From an uncultured Mycoplasmatota bacterium (GTDB taxonomy: Bacteria > Bacillota_I > Bacilli_A > RF39 > UBA660), in assembly GCA_946403755.1 (NCBI GenBank), contig CAMJBC010000008.1:1-60546 (forward strand): a stretch of DNA of 60,546 nucleotides. Direction: 5' to 3'. Below are positions 24,210 through 32,831 of this stretch, piece after piece (positions within the stretch are counted from its first letter, which is position 1; the number at the start of each line of letters is the position of its first letter). The notes beneath the pieces are model-generated. The model was not told the origin of the DNA. It did not search any database and saw only the letters and a list, made by a program, of their open reading frames with translations. The position numbers were made by a program, and so were the translations under genes.

Positions 24210-24218
24210 TGGTATAAT
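24210..24218 (+). promoter_or_regulatory. extended -10 promoter
   Basis: TG-G-TATAAT seven bases after the phosphatase stop, before AAAGGAGAT and the ATG at 24242. Confidence 0.7.
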
Positions 24219-24241
24219 TTAATATAGGAAAGGAGATAAAT

Positions 24242-24781
24242 ATGAGAAAAATAGTATGTATACTAAATATTATATATATATATTTAATAATGTTATTCCC
24301 ATTATTTATTTTCTTTGGCTCTAAAGTTAATACATTAGATAACATTTGGAATAATCTATTTAATAATAATGTTTTTATACCATTAGCATTAATAATTATT
24401 TTTTATTTTATATCACTAGTTTTAAATATAATTTACTGTGTTAAAACAACTAATAATAATGTAGAATTAAATGATTTAATTAAAAGTAATAGAACAGTTA
24501 AATTAATTCAAATGCCAGCATATATAATTATATTTATATTTGGAGTAATATGCATTCTTGCAATTCTTACAATACCATTTGCTTTTGTACTCGCATTATT
24601 TTCATTTGCTAGTTTAATGATGAGTGCTATATATGCAATAACATGTTATAAGAAATTAAAAGACAAAGCTATTATTTCTAATAAGAGTTTTATATTGTAT
24701 AGTTTATTATCATTTGTCTATATTGCCGATTTATTTACTGCTATAATAGTATATAAGAAATATTATAGGAGGAAATTATGA
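24242..24781 (+). CDS. hypothetical multi-pass membrane protein
   Basis: 179 residues with four to five predicted membrane helices (about 5-27, 44-66, 90-130 as two segments, 148-168) and a basic tail (YKKYYRRKL). No family recognised. Strong Shine-Dalgarno AAAGGAGAT. Its stop overlaps the next start (ATGA), so it is translationally coupled to the TrbC-like/hydrolase fusion and may act with it in the membrane. Confidence 0.75.
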   Translation: MRKIVCILNIIYIYLIMLFPLFIFFGSKVNTLDNIWNNLFNNNVFIPLALIIIFYFISLVLNIIYCVKTTNNNVELNDLIKSNRTVKLIQMPAYIIIFIFGVICILAILTIPFAFVLALFSFASLMMSAIYAITCYKKLKDKAIISNKSFILYSLLSFVYIADLFTAIIVYKKYYRRKL

Positions 24782-26124
24782 TATTAGGTATTTGTGATAG
24801 CGTCGAAGTATTAAAAACAATGAAAATTGTTAAAACAGTTATTAATGCTATTAAAATAATAGTTCCTATTATATTAATAATAACTTCTATGATTACTTTT
24901 GTTAAAGCTATACCAGATGGTGATAATAAAAAAGCAATGCAAGCTTTTACAAAAAAAGCAATAGCTGCAATAGTAATATTTTTAGTACCAACATTTGTAG
25001 GTTTAATATTTAAATTAGTAGATCAAAATAAGATATATTATAGTTGTATAGAAAATGCTACTAAAGAAGGAATAAATAGTGCATATGTAAGAATAGCAAA
25101 TGATTATTTAGATATAGCAGCAACATCATTAAATGAATATGATTATCAAAAAGCAGTAATAGCTATTAAAGATGTAGATGATGTAACTCAGCAAAATGCT
25201 TTAATTAATAAAGCATCTAAGATAAAAAATATATATGAACTTAAAAAAGAAATAGAAGAATTAACTCAAAATTATGATCCTAATAAAGCAAAAGAATTAT
25301 ATAATAAAGTTAATTTTATAAGTGATGCAAATATTAGAAATCAATTATTAAAAATGTTAGAATCTGCTGGTGGAGGAAAACCATTATCAGTAACAGCAGG
25401 TATGCGTTTAAAAACATATAATGGTACAAAGTATTATGAAGTAATTCCAGATGGTGCTACAACTAAAATGCCACTAGTTATTTATTTAGTAGGAGGTAAT
25501 CCACATTCATCTTTTGCTAATCCAGATGGTGTTATTAAAAAGAATCAACCTACTAAAACAGTACTTGCAGGAACAGCATATAAGTATCAAAAGTTTATCT
25601 ATATTTATCCAGATTATACTGCAGATAATACTGGCTCATTTAAGAAAATAAAAGAAGTAATAGATCATGTAGTAAAAGAATATGAAATAGATGAAGAACA
25701 TATTATATTAACTGGTGTATCTAATGGTGCAGTAGCAACATTTTGGTTAGCATATAATAATCCAAATTATTTTTCAGCAGTAGTTCCAATGTGCGGTCCT
25801 GCATATGGATATACAGTTTTATCTAATGAAATAGATAGTAAAGCTAGGAGTATGGTAGGAACACCATTATGGACTTTAACTGCTGGTAGAGGAGACTTTG
25901 GCAATTATGAGTATAAATCAAAACAATTAATTCAAAAAATACATCAAATAAGTCCTAATTCAAAAGCATTATATGCATGTAAAGCTGATGAATTTAAAAA
26001 AGTACTTACTTCTGAGTTAGGTAGAAGTCCTGCAAGTGTACCAAGCATAGGAATATATCAACATTGTACTATTATGGCTTATTATGGAGTTCCTGAGTTC
26101 TGGGAATGGATGTTAAAACAATAA
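24778..26124 (+). CDS. TrbC/VirB2-like membrane domain fused to an alpha/beta hydrolase
   Basis: 448 residues. Residues about 15-90 hold two membrane helices around a charged loop (FVKAIPDGDNKKAMQAFTKK), the layout of TrbC/VirB2-like small membrane proteins. Residues 100-200 form a helical linker with tetratricopeptide-like spacing. Residues about 215-448 are an alpha/beta hydrolase resembling bacterial esterases or depolymerases: nucleophile Ser315 in GVSNGA, oxyanion region YLVGGNPHSS, probable catalytic His429 (YQHCTI). The acid residue was not placed. With two helices the hydrolase ends on the same side as the N-terminus; with N-out topology it would act outside the cell. ATG preceded by AGGAGG. 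Confidence 0.75.
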   Translation: MILGICDSVEVLKTMKIVKTVINAIKIIVPIILIITSMITFVKAIPDGDNKKAMQAFTKKAIAAIVIFLVPTFVGLIFKLVDQNKIYYSCIENATKEGINSAYVRIANDYLDIAATSLNEYDYQKAVIAIKDVDDVTQQNALINKASKIKNIYELKKEIEELTQNYDPNKAKELYNKVNFISDANIRNQLLKMLESAGGGKPLSVTAGMRLKTYNGTKYYEVIPDGATTKMPLVIYLVGGNPHSSFANPDGVIKKNQPTKTVLAGTAYKYQKFIYIYPDYTADNTGSFKKIKEVIDHVVKEYEIDEEHIILTGVSNGAVATFWLAYNNPNYFSAVVPMCGPAYGYTVLSNEIDSKARSMVGTPLWTLTAGRGDFGNYEYKSKQLIQKIHQISPNSKALYACKADEFKKVLTSELGRSPASVPSIGIYQHCTIMAYYGVPEFWEWMLKQ

Positions 26125-26133
26125 GGTGAAAAT

Positions 26134-26913
26134 ATGAAATATGAAGATTTATTAGAATCACATTTTAAATATGGAACAACAAAAGAAGATATCATAAAAA
26201 TATATGGATATGATAAACTTCTTTCTAATGTAGTAATTGCTCCTTGGTGGAATCATGATATATTTGAAAATATGGGTTTTAGAATTGAACAAGTTTCTAA
26301 ACTAATATATAACTTTTATAGTGATGAAGTATCTTTTTCATATATTGAATTTAAAAAAATAGGAGCACCAGCTATTATGGATGATATATTATCATTAGGT
26401 GTAACTGATTGCAAAAATATTATTTTCCTAGGTTCATCTGGTTCATTAGATGAAAATATTAAAATAGGAGATATAGTTATTCCAGAATACTCTATATGTG
26501 GCGATGGTTCTTCTAGATATTTAAATAAAAATTTAGAAGATGAATTATTTAAAAAAGAGTATCCAAGTAAAGAAATAACAAATGAATTAGTAAATATATT
26601 AAAAGAAGATAATATTAATTATCATTATGTTCCAAATTATAGCACTGATACAGTATTTGCTCAGTATTATCATATTGATAAAATAATAAATACTGGAGCT
26701 AAATCAATTGAAATGGAAACTGCTTTATTATTTAAATGTAATGAGTTAATTAAAAAGAATGTTACAGCATTATTTTGTATTTCTGATAATACTATAGTAA
26801 ACAAATCATTATATAGTGGAAGAACAAAAGAAGATGAAGACTATAGACACAAAGTAAGATATGATATAATACCAAAAGTAATTGTTAAATTATTTAAAAA
26901 AATTAATAGGTGA
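26134..26913 (+). CDS. nucleoside phosphorylase
   Basis: 259 residues of the purine/uridine phosphorylase (PNP_UDP_1) fold: phosphate-site strand IIFLGSSGSLDENIKIGDIV, and the ribose-binding MET motif in AKSIEMETALLF, followed by ALFCISDNT. These enzymes split nucleosides with phosphate into base and ribose-1-phosphate for salvage; base preference is not readable. Start ATG follows AAGGTG, which sits at the end of the hydrolase gene nine bases upstream. Confidence 0.88.
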   Translation: MKYEDLLESHFKYGTTKEDIIKIYGYDKLLSNVVIAPWWNHDIFENMGFRIEQVSKLIYNFYSDEVSFSYIEFKKIGAPAIMDDILSLGVTDCKNIIFLGSSGSLDENIKIGDIVIPEYSICGDGSSRYLNKNLEDELFKKEYPSKEITNELVNILKEDNINYHYVPNYSTDTVFAQYYHIDKIINTGAKSIEMETALLFKCNELIKKNVTALFCISDNTIVNKSLYSGRTKEDEDYRHKVRYDIIPKVIVKLFKKINR

Positions 26914-26917
26914 TAAT

Positions 26918-27502
26918 ATGTCTAAAATATCTAATGTTTTATTAATGCTTCAATATTTAGAAAATGGAAGAAAATATAATATAAAAGAATTATCAGATAA
27001 ACTAGAAGTATCTGAAAGAATGATTAGAGTATATAAAGAAGAACTTGAAAAAGCAGGTATTTATATAGATACTCTTATGGGCCCATATGGTGGATATGTA
27101 CTAAATCAAAGTGTTAGAATTCCTTCTAGAAAATTTACTAAAGAAGATTACGATTTTTTACATAATTTAAATGTTAAACAAGAAGATAAAGAAAAATTAG
27201 AATTAATAGCAGATAAAGTTCAAGGTATATATTTTGATTCTAAAAATGAAAATATTGAATTAAAAGATGATATTAAAAGTAATTATAATATTTTAACTAG
27301 AGCTATTAAAGAAAAAAGAAAAGTATTAATAAACTATTATTCATTCAAACATGGTAATCAAGAAAGAATTATTCATCCATTAGATATGTTTTTATATAAT
27401 AGTGGTTGGGGCTGTGCAGCATATTGTGAATTAAGAAAAGATTTAAGGCATTTTGAATTAAAAAGAATAAATGATATTAAATTATTAGAAGAAAAATTTT
27501 AA
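26918..27502 (+). CDS. HTH-WYL transcription regulator
   Basis: 194 residues from the ATG at 26918, placed after TAGGTG at the end of the previous gene; a start at 26882 would overlap that gene by 32 bases. Residues 1-60 are a DeoR-like winged helix (YNIKELSDKLEVSERMIRVY). Residues about 125-190 are a WYL domain (KRKVLINYYSFKHG, HPLDMFLYNSGWGCAAYCEL), which usually senses a nucleic acid or nucleotide ligand. The middle linker is short, and the usual C-terminal extension is missing. It may regulate the operon it ends, or the SIS gene behind the hairpin at 27517. Confidence 0.85.
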   Translation: MSKISNVLLMLQYLENGRKYNIKELSDKLEVSERMIRVYKEELEKAGIYIDTLMGPYGGYVLNQSVRIPSRKFTKEDYDFLHNLNVKQEDKEKLELIADKVQGIYFDSKNENIELKDDIKSNYNILTRAIKEKRKVLINYYSFKHGNQERIIHPLDMFLYNSGWGCAAYCELRKDLRHFELKRINDIKLLEEKF

Positions 27503-27516
27503 GTAGACGAAATATT

Positions 27517-27556
27517 TCCTCTTTAAGTGATATAAAAAACTTAAGGAGGATTTTTT
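27517..27556 (+). promoter_or_regulatory. hairpin holding a promoter in its loop and the Shine-Dalgarno in its 3' arm
   Basis: Twelve-pair stem TCCTCTTTAAGT (27517-27528) with ACTTAAGGAGGA (27539-27550), one G-U pair, 10-nt loop, then T6 and the ATG at 27557. The 3' arm is the ribosome site AAGGAGG. TG-A-TATAAA (27528-27536) fills the loop. Read-through RNA from upstream would form a terminator that also hides the ribosome site; RNA started from the loop promoter would lack the 5' arm and be freely translated. Confidence 0.65.
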
Positions 27557-28501
27557 ATGGAAAAGAACATGAAAGAAAATTTTAAAAAATTAGAAAGGAG
27601 AGTATTTGATAGTTTAAATGATACAGATTTAGAAAGAATAAATTATGAATTATCAAAAATAGATGGTTCAACACTAGTTTCTGGTGTGGGTGGATCTAGT
27701 GTAGTAAGTGATTATGCATCAAAGATTTTATCTCAAAAGAATAAAATAATAACAAGAAATACTGAACCAAGAGATTTTAGATATTTAGATACTGATGTAT
27801 ATAAAAATGTATTAGCATGTAGTTATTCTGGGAATAATTTAGGAGTAGATGTAGCTTTTGACAATGATTTACAACATTATTTATTAGCTAGTAAACCAAG
27901 CGAAAAAAAAGGTGTAGTAAGTCTTAATTATAATTGTAGTGATAAAGAAAAAAGTTTTGTTTCTTTAGCAGCAACACTAATACCATGTAGTATTTTACTT
28001 AATTATTATATTGATAATAGATGGTATAGAATAATAGATGATTTAGATAGTTATGATTTTGATTTTGATCCTAGTTGTGATGTATTTGAAATATTTAGTG
28101 GATATGATACTAGTACTGCTAGTAAGTATTTAGAATCAACTATGGTTGAATCAGGTATTGGTATTCCAGTAGTCCATGATAAATATTCATATATTCATGG
28201 AAGAAGTACATTATCTACAGTTGGTAATAACATAGCAATATTTTTTGATTCAGGTACAGAGTGGGATAAAGCTTTATTAGAAGAATTACATAAATACTAT
28301 AAAGAAGTAATAGTATTAAATAGAAGACTTGCTGGTACCCATGTTTTAGGTTATAAAACTGATTTATTTGGTGAATATAATTTATTATTAGAATGTATGT
28401 ATTTAACAAAATATATAGCAGAGAAAAAACAAAAAGATTTATCTGGAGTAGATTATAATCCTATAGTAAAAAAACTATATAAATATCATGGCGAATTATG
28501 A
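27557..28501 (+). CDS. SIS-domain (phosphosugar isomerase-like) protein
   Basis: 314 residues. Reads as two SIS-like halves: the first has the glycine turn VSGVGGSSVVSD (about 40-51) and the serine-rich ACSYSGNN loop that binds sugar phosphate; the second is weaker (about 180-290). The C-terminal DLSGVDYNP...LYKYHGEL resembles the tail of GlmS/GlmS-like isomerases. No glutaminase domain is present, so it would be an isomerase, a deglycase-type enzyme or a sugar-phosphate sensor. Translation start is governed by the hairpin at 27517. Confidence 0.7.
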   Translation: MEKNMKENFKKLERRVFDSLNDTDLERINYELSKIDGSTLVSGVGGSSVVSDYASKILSQKNKIITRNTEPRDFRYLDTDVYKNVLACSYSGNNLGVDVAFDNDLQHYLLASKPSEKKGVVSLNYNCSDKEKSFVSLAATLIPCSILLNYYIDNRWYRIIDDLDSYDFDFDPSCDVFEIFSGYDTSTASKYLESTMVESGIGIPVVHDKYSYIHGRSTLSTVGNNIAIFFDSGTEWDKALLEELHKYYKEVIVLNRRLAGTHVLGYKTDLFGEYNLLLECMYLTKYIAEKKQKDLSGVDYNPIVKKLYKYHGEL

Positions 28502-28507
28502 TAAAAT
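28499..28507 (+). promoter_or_regulatory. extended -10 promoter overlapping a stop codon
   Basis: TG-A-TAAAAT, in which TGA is the stop of the SIS gene; 20 nt before the HAD start. Confidence 0.55.
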
Positions 28508-28527
28508 TATAGTGTTAGAGGTATTAT

Positions 28528-29184
28528 ATGAAATATAAATATATCATATTGGATTTTGGAAAAGTTATAGCAGGTCCTTCAACAGGATATTGGGATTTTA
28601 CTCCTACATTTTTAAAACTTATTAAAGATATTGATATAGATAAATTTAATGAAAAAAGAAAAAATCATTCAAAAATATTATCTTCTAAAATAACGACTTT
28701 AGAAGAAGAATATAATATGTTTTTAAAATTCTATGATGGAGTATTAAGTGAATTAAATATTCCTAATTATAATAAAAAATTATCAGAACAAATAGCATAT
28801 GATAGAACATATAAAAATGATAAATATGAATTATATGAAAATATATATGATGAATTAGATAAATTGAAAAAGAAATATACTCTTATATTATTAACAGATA
28901 ATTGGCCTTGTGTTAGTAATTATTTAAAAGATTATGATTTAGAAAAATACTTTGATAAAATATATATTTCATCTATGTACGGAGTAGAAAAAATAAATGG
29001 ATTATTATTTGACTATCCAATAAAAGATTATAATATAAAACCTAAAGAAGCATTATTTATAGATGATTATGAGATAAATTTAGATAATGCTAAAGAAAAA
29101 GGCTTAGATGTATTATTAATGGATAGAAATAATAGTGTAAAAGAATCAAAATATAAAATAATACATGATTTATATAATTTGTAA
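28528..29184 (+). CDS. HAD-superfamily hydrolase (YihX-like)
   Basis: 218 residues: motif I LDFGKVIAG with the nucleophile Asp8 but glycine instead of the second Asp, as in YihX/haloacid-dehalogenase-like members; motif II LLTDNW; motif IV ALFIDDYEINLDNA. The cap region (about 15-95) is helical. Because the acid Asp is absent, the activity may be a dehalogenase-like or unusual phosphatase reaction. Shine-Dalgarno AGAGGT; no terminator before the next gene, 12 bases downstream. Confidence 0.82.
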   Translation: MKYKYIILDFGKVIAGPSTGYWDFTPTFLKLIKDIDIDKFNEKRKNHSKILSSKITTLEEEYNMFLKFYDGVLSELNIPNYNKKLSEQIAYDRTYKNDKYELYENIYDELDKLKKKYTLILLTDNWPCVSNYLKDYDLEKYFDKIYISSMYGVEKINGLLFDYPIKDYNIKPKEALFIDDYEINLDNAKEKGLDVLLMDRNNSVKESKYKIIHDLYNL

Positions 29185-29196
29185 TAGGAGGATATA

Positions 29197-29610
29197 ATGA
29201 ATATTAAAATATTTCATAAAATAACTAACAAAGAATTCTTAGAAGTAATTGAATCAGTAGGTTTTAAAACTTATAATAATGAACAAGTTACAAAAGCATT
29301 AAAAAATACTATGTATATGGTAAAAGTAGAAGTAGATGGAGAACTTGCGGGTATTGGAAGAGCAGTAGGAGATTATAGTATTTTGTGTTGCCTTTCTGAT
29401 ATTTGTGTTAAACCTAAATTTCAAAAGAAAGGTATTGGTTTAATTATAGTTAAAGAATTAATGAGAATGATAGAAGATGGAGTTAAAGAAGGAGAAAAAA
29501 TGCAAATAGAATTAACTCCAACAGCAGGTAATGAAGCATTTTATCAAAAAGCAGGTTTAAAATATAAACCAGATGTAATAACTGGTATGTATTTATGGAT
29601 TAAAAAATAA
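29197..29610 (+). CDS. GNAT N-acetyltransferase
   Basis: 137 residues, a minimal GNAT fold: strands MVKVEVDGELAGIGRAV and LCCLSDICVKP, acetyl-CoA loop KFQKKGIGLIIV (about 71-82) and a C-terminal N-E-A-F-Y-Q-K-A-G-L segment. Strong ribosome site TAGGAGG. Small single-domain member with no way to tell the acceptor. Part of a run of short enzyme genes (28528-31110). Confidence 0.88.
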   Translation: MNIKIFHKITNKEFLEVIESVGFKTYNNEQVTKALKNTMYMVKVEVDGELAGIGRAVGDYSILCCLSDICVKPKFQKKGIGLIIVKELMRMIEDGVKEGEKMQIELTPTAGNEAFYQKAGLKYKPDVITGMYLWIKK

Positions 29611-29646
29611 TTGCCGTTAATAAATAATTAAGAAGAGGTGAGGTTT

Positions 29647-30198
29647 ATGGCATTAAAAGATCAAATAGAAAGGTATACTCCTTTCAATGAACAAGAAGAA
29701 AAGGATAGAGAACAAATGCTAAAGTTTGTTGATACATTTGATGATGTATTAACAAGAGATAATACATTTGGACATTTTTCATCTTCAGCATTTGTAGTAA
29801 ATAATAATAGGGATAAAATGGTAGTTGTATATCATAATATATATGATGGGTGGATTTATCCAGGTGGACATGCTGATGGAGAAGAAGATTTATTATCTGT
29901 TGCAGTTAGAGAAGTAGAAGAAGAAACAGGATTAAAAGCAAAAGTATTAGATAATAGTATGTTTTCTATACAATCAGTACCAGTAATGGGGCATGTAAAA
30001 CGAGGTAAATATGTATCAGCTCATACACATTTTGATGTAGTATACTTACTTGAAGCTGATGATAGTATTCCACTAGAGTTTAGAGAAGATGAATCAAAAG
30101 GTGTTAAATGGATTCCATTTGAAGAATGTGACGATGAAACAATGTGTGATTTCATTAGACCAGTACATAGAAAATTAGTAAGAAAATTAACAAAATAA
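29647..30198 (+). CDS. NUDIX hydrolase
   Basis: 183 residues from the ATG at 29647, behind AGAGGTGAGG; a GTG at 29638 lies within that site. Full NUDIX box at 74-96 (G-x5-E-x7-REVEEETGL). The start MALKDQIERYTPFNEQEE and the DFIRPVHRKL tail resemble NUDIX proteins often annotated as 8-oxo-dGTP or isopentenyl-diphosphate-isomerase-like hydrolases. Substrate not assigned. Not a close copy of the NUDIX protein at 1891. Confidence 0.88.
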   Translation: MALKDQIERYTPFNEQEEKDREQMLKFVDTFDDVLTRDNTFGHFSSSAFVVNNNRDKMVVVYHNIYDGWIYPGGHADGEEDLLSVAVREVEEETGLKAKVLDNSMFSIQSVPVMGHVKRGKYVSAHTHFDVVYLLEADDSIPLEFREDESKGVKWIPFEECDDETMCDFIRPVHRKLVRKLTK

Positions 30199-30216
30199 TA
30201 ATACTGAGGTGATTGA

Positions 30217-31110
30217 ATGAATTATGTACAAAGAATTATTAAAAATATATGCGATGAAAAAAACATAGAATTTAATTTAGTATCTAAAGATTGGATAATG
30301 GTTTTAAAAAAAGATAATAAAGTTAGATATATATCGGGATACAAATTTGGCTTAAACAATCAATCATCTTCAATAATATGTGATGATAAATATGCACTAT
30401 ATGACACTTTAAAATTATTAGATTTTCCAATAATTGAACATAATATAATATTTAAAAATTATGATAAATCAAAAATAGAAAAATTATTTAAAAAATATAA
30501 TAATAAAGTAGTTATTAAAAGCAATATTGGTACTTGTGGAAATAATGTTTTTTATATAACATCTATTAAAGAATTATTTAATTGTATAAATGAATTATTA
30601 ATAGACCATTTATCAATAAGTTTATGTCCTTTTTATGAAATAAAAAATGAATACAGAACTATTATTCTAGATGGTAATGTAGAACTTTTTTATGGCAAAA
30701 AAAGACCTATAGTCTATGGTGATGGTAAAAAAAGTATAAAAGAATTATTATGTGATTTTAATTATAATTATTTTAGTAAGATAAATGATAGTAAATTAGA
30801 TGTTGTTTTAGAAAAAGACAAAGAATATGTTTATAATTGGCAGCATAATTTATCTAAGGGTGCTATTCCATTTGAAGTAGAAGATAATGATATTAAAAAT
30901 AAGGTTCAATCTTTAGCTTTAAAAACATTTAAATTATTAAATTTAACATTTGCAAGTGTAGATATTATTGAATTAGAAACTGGTGAAATATTAATACTTG
31001 AAATTAATAGTGGAGTAATGATAGATAATTATTCTAAATATATGAAAAATGGAGAAGAAGTTTGTAAAAATATATATTCTAAAGCAATAGATTTAATGTT
31101 TGAAAAATAA
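30217..31110 (+). CDS. ATP-grasp ligase
   Basis: 297 residues. Central ATP-grasp fold: lysine and glycine loop VVIKSNIGTCGNNVFY (about 92-107), acidic strand with EYRTIILDGNVE, and the metal-binding end SVDIIELETGEILILEINSG (about 249-268). The layout recalls RimK and the ATP-grasp half of cyanophycin/glutathione synthetases (IVYGDGKKSIKELL). It should join a carboxylate to an amine or thiol using ATP; partners unknown. Shine-Dalgarno CTGAGGTGA. No terminator after it; the next gene has its own promoter. Confidence 0.82.
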   Translation: MNYVQRIIKNICDEKNIEFNLVSKDWIMVLKKDNKVRYISGYKFGLNNQSSSIICDDKYALYDTLKLLDFPIIEHNIIFKNYDKSKIEKLFKKYNNKVVIKSNIGTCGNNVFYITSIKELFNCINELLIDHLSISLCPFYEIKNEYRTIILDGNVELFYGKKRPIVYGDGKKSIKELLCDFNYNYFSKINDSKLDVVLEKDKEYVYNWQHNLSKGAIPFEVEDNDIKNKVQSLALKTFKLLNLTFASVDIIELETGEILILEINSGVMIDNYSKYMKNGEEVCKNIYSKAIDLMFEK

Positions 31111-31115
31111 TTATA

Positions 31116-31124
31116 TGGTATAAT
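31116..31124 (+). promoter_or_regulatory. extended -10 promoter
   Basis: TG-G-TATAAT six bases after the ATP-grasp stop. Confidence 0.7.
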
Positions 31125-31148
31125 TATTTTTAGAAAAAGGGTAATAAT

Positions 31149-31790
31149 ATGAAGTTAATAAAGAATTCAAATGAAAATGAAATGATATTAGAGTTTTTAA
31201 AAGGTGAACTTAATTCAAATAGATTTAATGAAAAATTAAATGAGGTTTTAAATAGTTTGAATCTAGATTTAACTTTAATTACAAATGGGGATAGTTCTAA
31301 TAAAGCAGAAAATTTATCAAGATTACAAATCATGAAAGAATATAGGGGCTATCCTGATAAAGAATTATTTAAGAATTTTCCTAAAATAGATTATTGGTCT
31401 TTTGTAGAGTTATCTCCTGAAGACATAAATAATATTTATTACATTGATTATGATTATTGGAATGAATTATCTAATAACACATCTAGTCCATTAGAAGCAG
31501 TTAAAACTATTGCTAATGGGATAGAAATTTATTCGGTTTCTAATCAACCATTTATAGATGGTCTTAAGAGTTTAGAAAGTACTAAATTTCCACCTGTAAT
31601 ATTAATTACATGTAATGATGAAAGATATTTGATAATTGAAGGCCATTCAAGAATGACAATATATGGATTTGATCCAAGTAAGTTAGAGGGCACTTATGCA
31701 TATATAGGACATTGTACTCCAGAAGAAATGAAAAAATATGATGAAAGAATGTTATCTGGAGAATCAATGGAGAGTAGAAAAAGGAGTTGA
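31149..31790 (+). CDS. hypothetical protein with a ParB-like nuclease-fold motif
   Basis: 213 residues, soluble. N-terminal 60 residues are helical and charged. Residues about 152-180 (PVILITCNDERYLIIEGHSR) look like the ParB/sulfiredoxin-like fold, where a strand pair is followed by G-H-S-R or G-E-R-R. That motif binds nucleotides in ParB (CTPase), Srx and related proteins. No HTH is visible, so it is not a partition protein. Followed by rbgA, whose ribosome site lies in the end of this gene. Assignment is tentative. Confidence 0.6.
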   Translation: MKLIKNSNENEMILEFLKGELNSNRFNEKLNEVLNSLNLDLTLITNGDSSNKAENLSRLQIMKEYRGYPDKELFKNFPKIDYWSFVELSPEDINNIYYIDYDYWNELSNNTSSPLEAVKTIANGIEIYSVSNQPFIDGLKSLESTKFPPVILITCNDERYLIIEGHSRMTIYGFDPSKLEGTYAYIGHCTPEEMKKYDERMLSGESMESRKRS

Positions 31791-31795
31791 TATAG

Positions 31796-32659
31796 ATGGA
31801 AGAAAATAATGGCAAATTAATACAATGGTATCCTGGTCATATGGCTAAAACTAAAAAAGAAATAGCTAGTATTATTTCTATGATAGATGTTGTTATTGAA
31901 GTAATAGATTCTAGAATACCTTATTCATCTAGAATACCAGGGCTTAATAAACTAACTAGGGATAAAAAGAATATTATTGTATTTAATAAATATGATTTAT
32001 GTGATAAAGATGAAACAAATAAATGGATTAGTAAATATACTAATGAAGGAAATATTTGTGTAACATGTGATGCTAAGAATTCTAATGATTATAAAAAGAT
32101 AATTAATGAAGTTAAAAATTTAATGATAAATATTAATAAAAAAAGAGCATCTAAAAATTTATTACCTAAAAAAGCAAAATGTATAGTAATAGGAGTACCT
32201 AATGTAGGTAAAAGTACAATTATAAATAAAATAGTTGGAAAGAATATAGTTGGTATTGGTAATAAGCCCGGTGTTACTAAAAATTTAAGTACAATTAAGA
32301 TAAATGAATTTATGGATCTAGTAGATACTCCTGGAATATTATGGCCTAAGTTTGAAGATCAACATCTAGCATTAAATTTAGCTAGTATGACTATTATTAA
32401 AGAAGAAATATTAAATATAGATTCAATAGCGATACATATTCTTAGAATGTTATCTAAATATTATCCAAATATTTTAAAACAAGAATTTGGAATAGACTGT
32501 TATAATGATGATGAAGTAGAGGAATTATTTACGATAATATCTAAGAAAAAGAATATACCTGTTAATGGTGAAGTTGATTATGAAAAAGTAAGTTATAATA
32601 TCATAAATACTATTAAACAAGAGAAGGTTAAGGGTATAACTTTTGATAGAATTTTTTAA
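31796..32659 (+). CDS. rbgA: ribosome biogenesis GTPase RbgA (YlqF)
   Basis: 287 residues, circularly permuted GTPase: G4 NKYDL precedes G1 GVPNVGKST and G3 DTPG. The N-terminal QWYPGHMAK is diagnostic. RbgA binds the late 50S precursor and drives its maturation in Firmicutes. The C-terminal 80-residue helical domain is present (ALNLASMTII to the end). Start ATG is 6 nt after AGGAGTTGA. A terminator follows 76 bases downstream, so it ends the unit starting at 31149. Confidence 0.95.
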   Translation: MEENNGKLIQWYPGHMAKTKKEIASIISMIDVVIEVIDSRIPYSSRIPGLNKLTRDKKNIIVFNKYDLCDKDETNKWISKYTNEGNICVTCDAKNSNDYKKIINEVKNLMININKKRASKNLLPKKAKCIVIGVPNVGKSTIINKIVGKNIVGIGNKPGVTKNLSTIKINEFMDLVDTPGILWPKFEDQHLALNLASMTIIKEEILNIDSIAIHILRMLSKYYPNILKQEFGIDCYNDDEVEELFTIISKKKNIPVNGEVDYEKVSYNIINTIKQEKVKGITFDRIF

Positions 32660-32735
32660 TAAAAAAAGTTGTAAATTATAGTTAATTTTTTACTCTTTGT
32701 CAAGTAAAAAATGATAAAAAAAATAAATAATTTTT

Positions 32736-32771
32736 AAGTGAAAAAAATATTGAATTTTTTCACTTTTTTTT
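32736..32771 (+). terminator. intrinsic terminator
   Basis: Eleven-bp stem AAGTGAAAAAA/TTTTTTCACTT, 8-nt loop, long T-tract; between rbgA and lon. Confidence 0.85.
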
Positions 32772-32772
32772 G

Positions 32773-32801
32773 TTTACAAATCTAAAAATTGTTCTTATAA
32801 T
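32773..32801 (+). promoter_or_regulatory. strong sigma-A promoter of lon
   Basis: TTTACA (32773-32778), 17-nt spacer, TATAAT (32796-32801). No CtsR heptad pair or CIRCE palindrome is visible, so no heat-shock repressor control can be read. Confidence 0.8.
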
Positions 32802-32831
32802 AAATACCCATAAAGAGGCAAGGAGGCACGA

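Noticed and set aside
26882-26917. Upstream start for the WYL regulator
   Set aside because: It overlaps the phosphorylase gene by 32 bases and lacks the ribosome site that precedes 26918.
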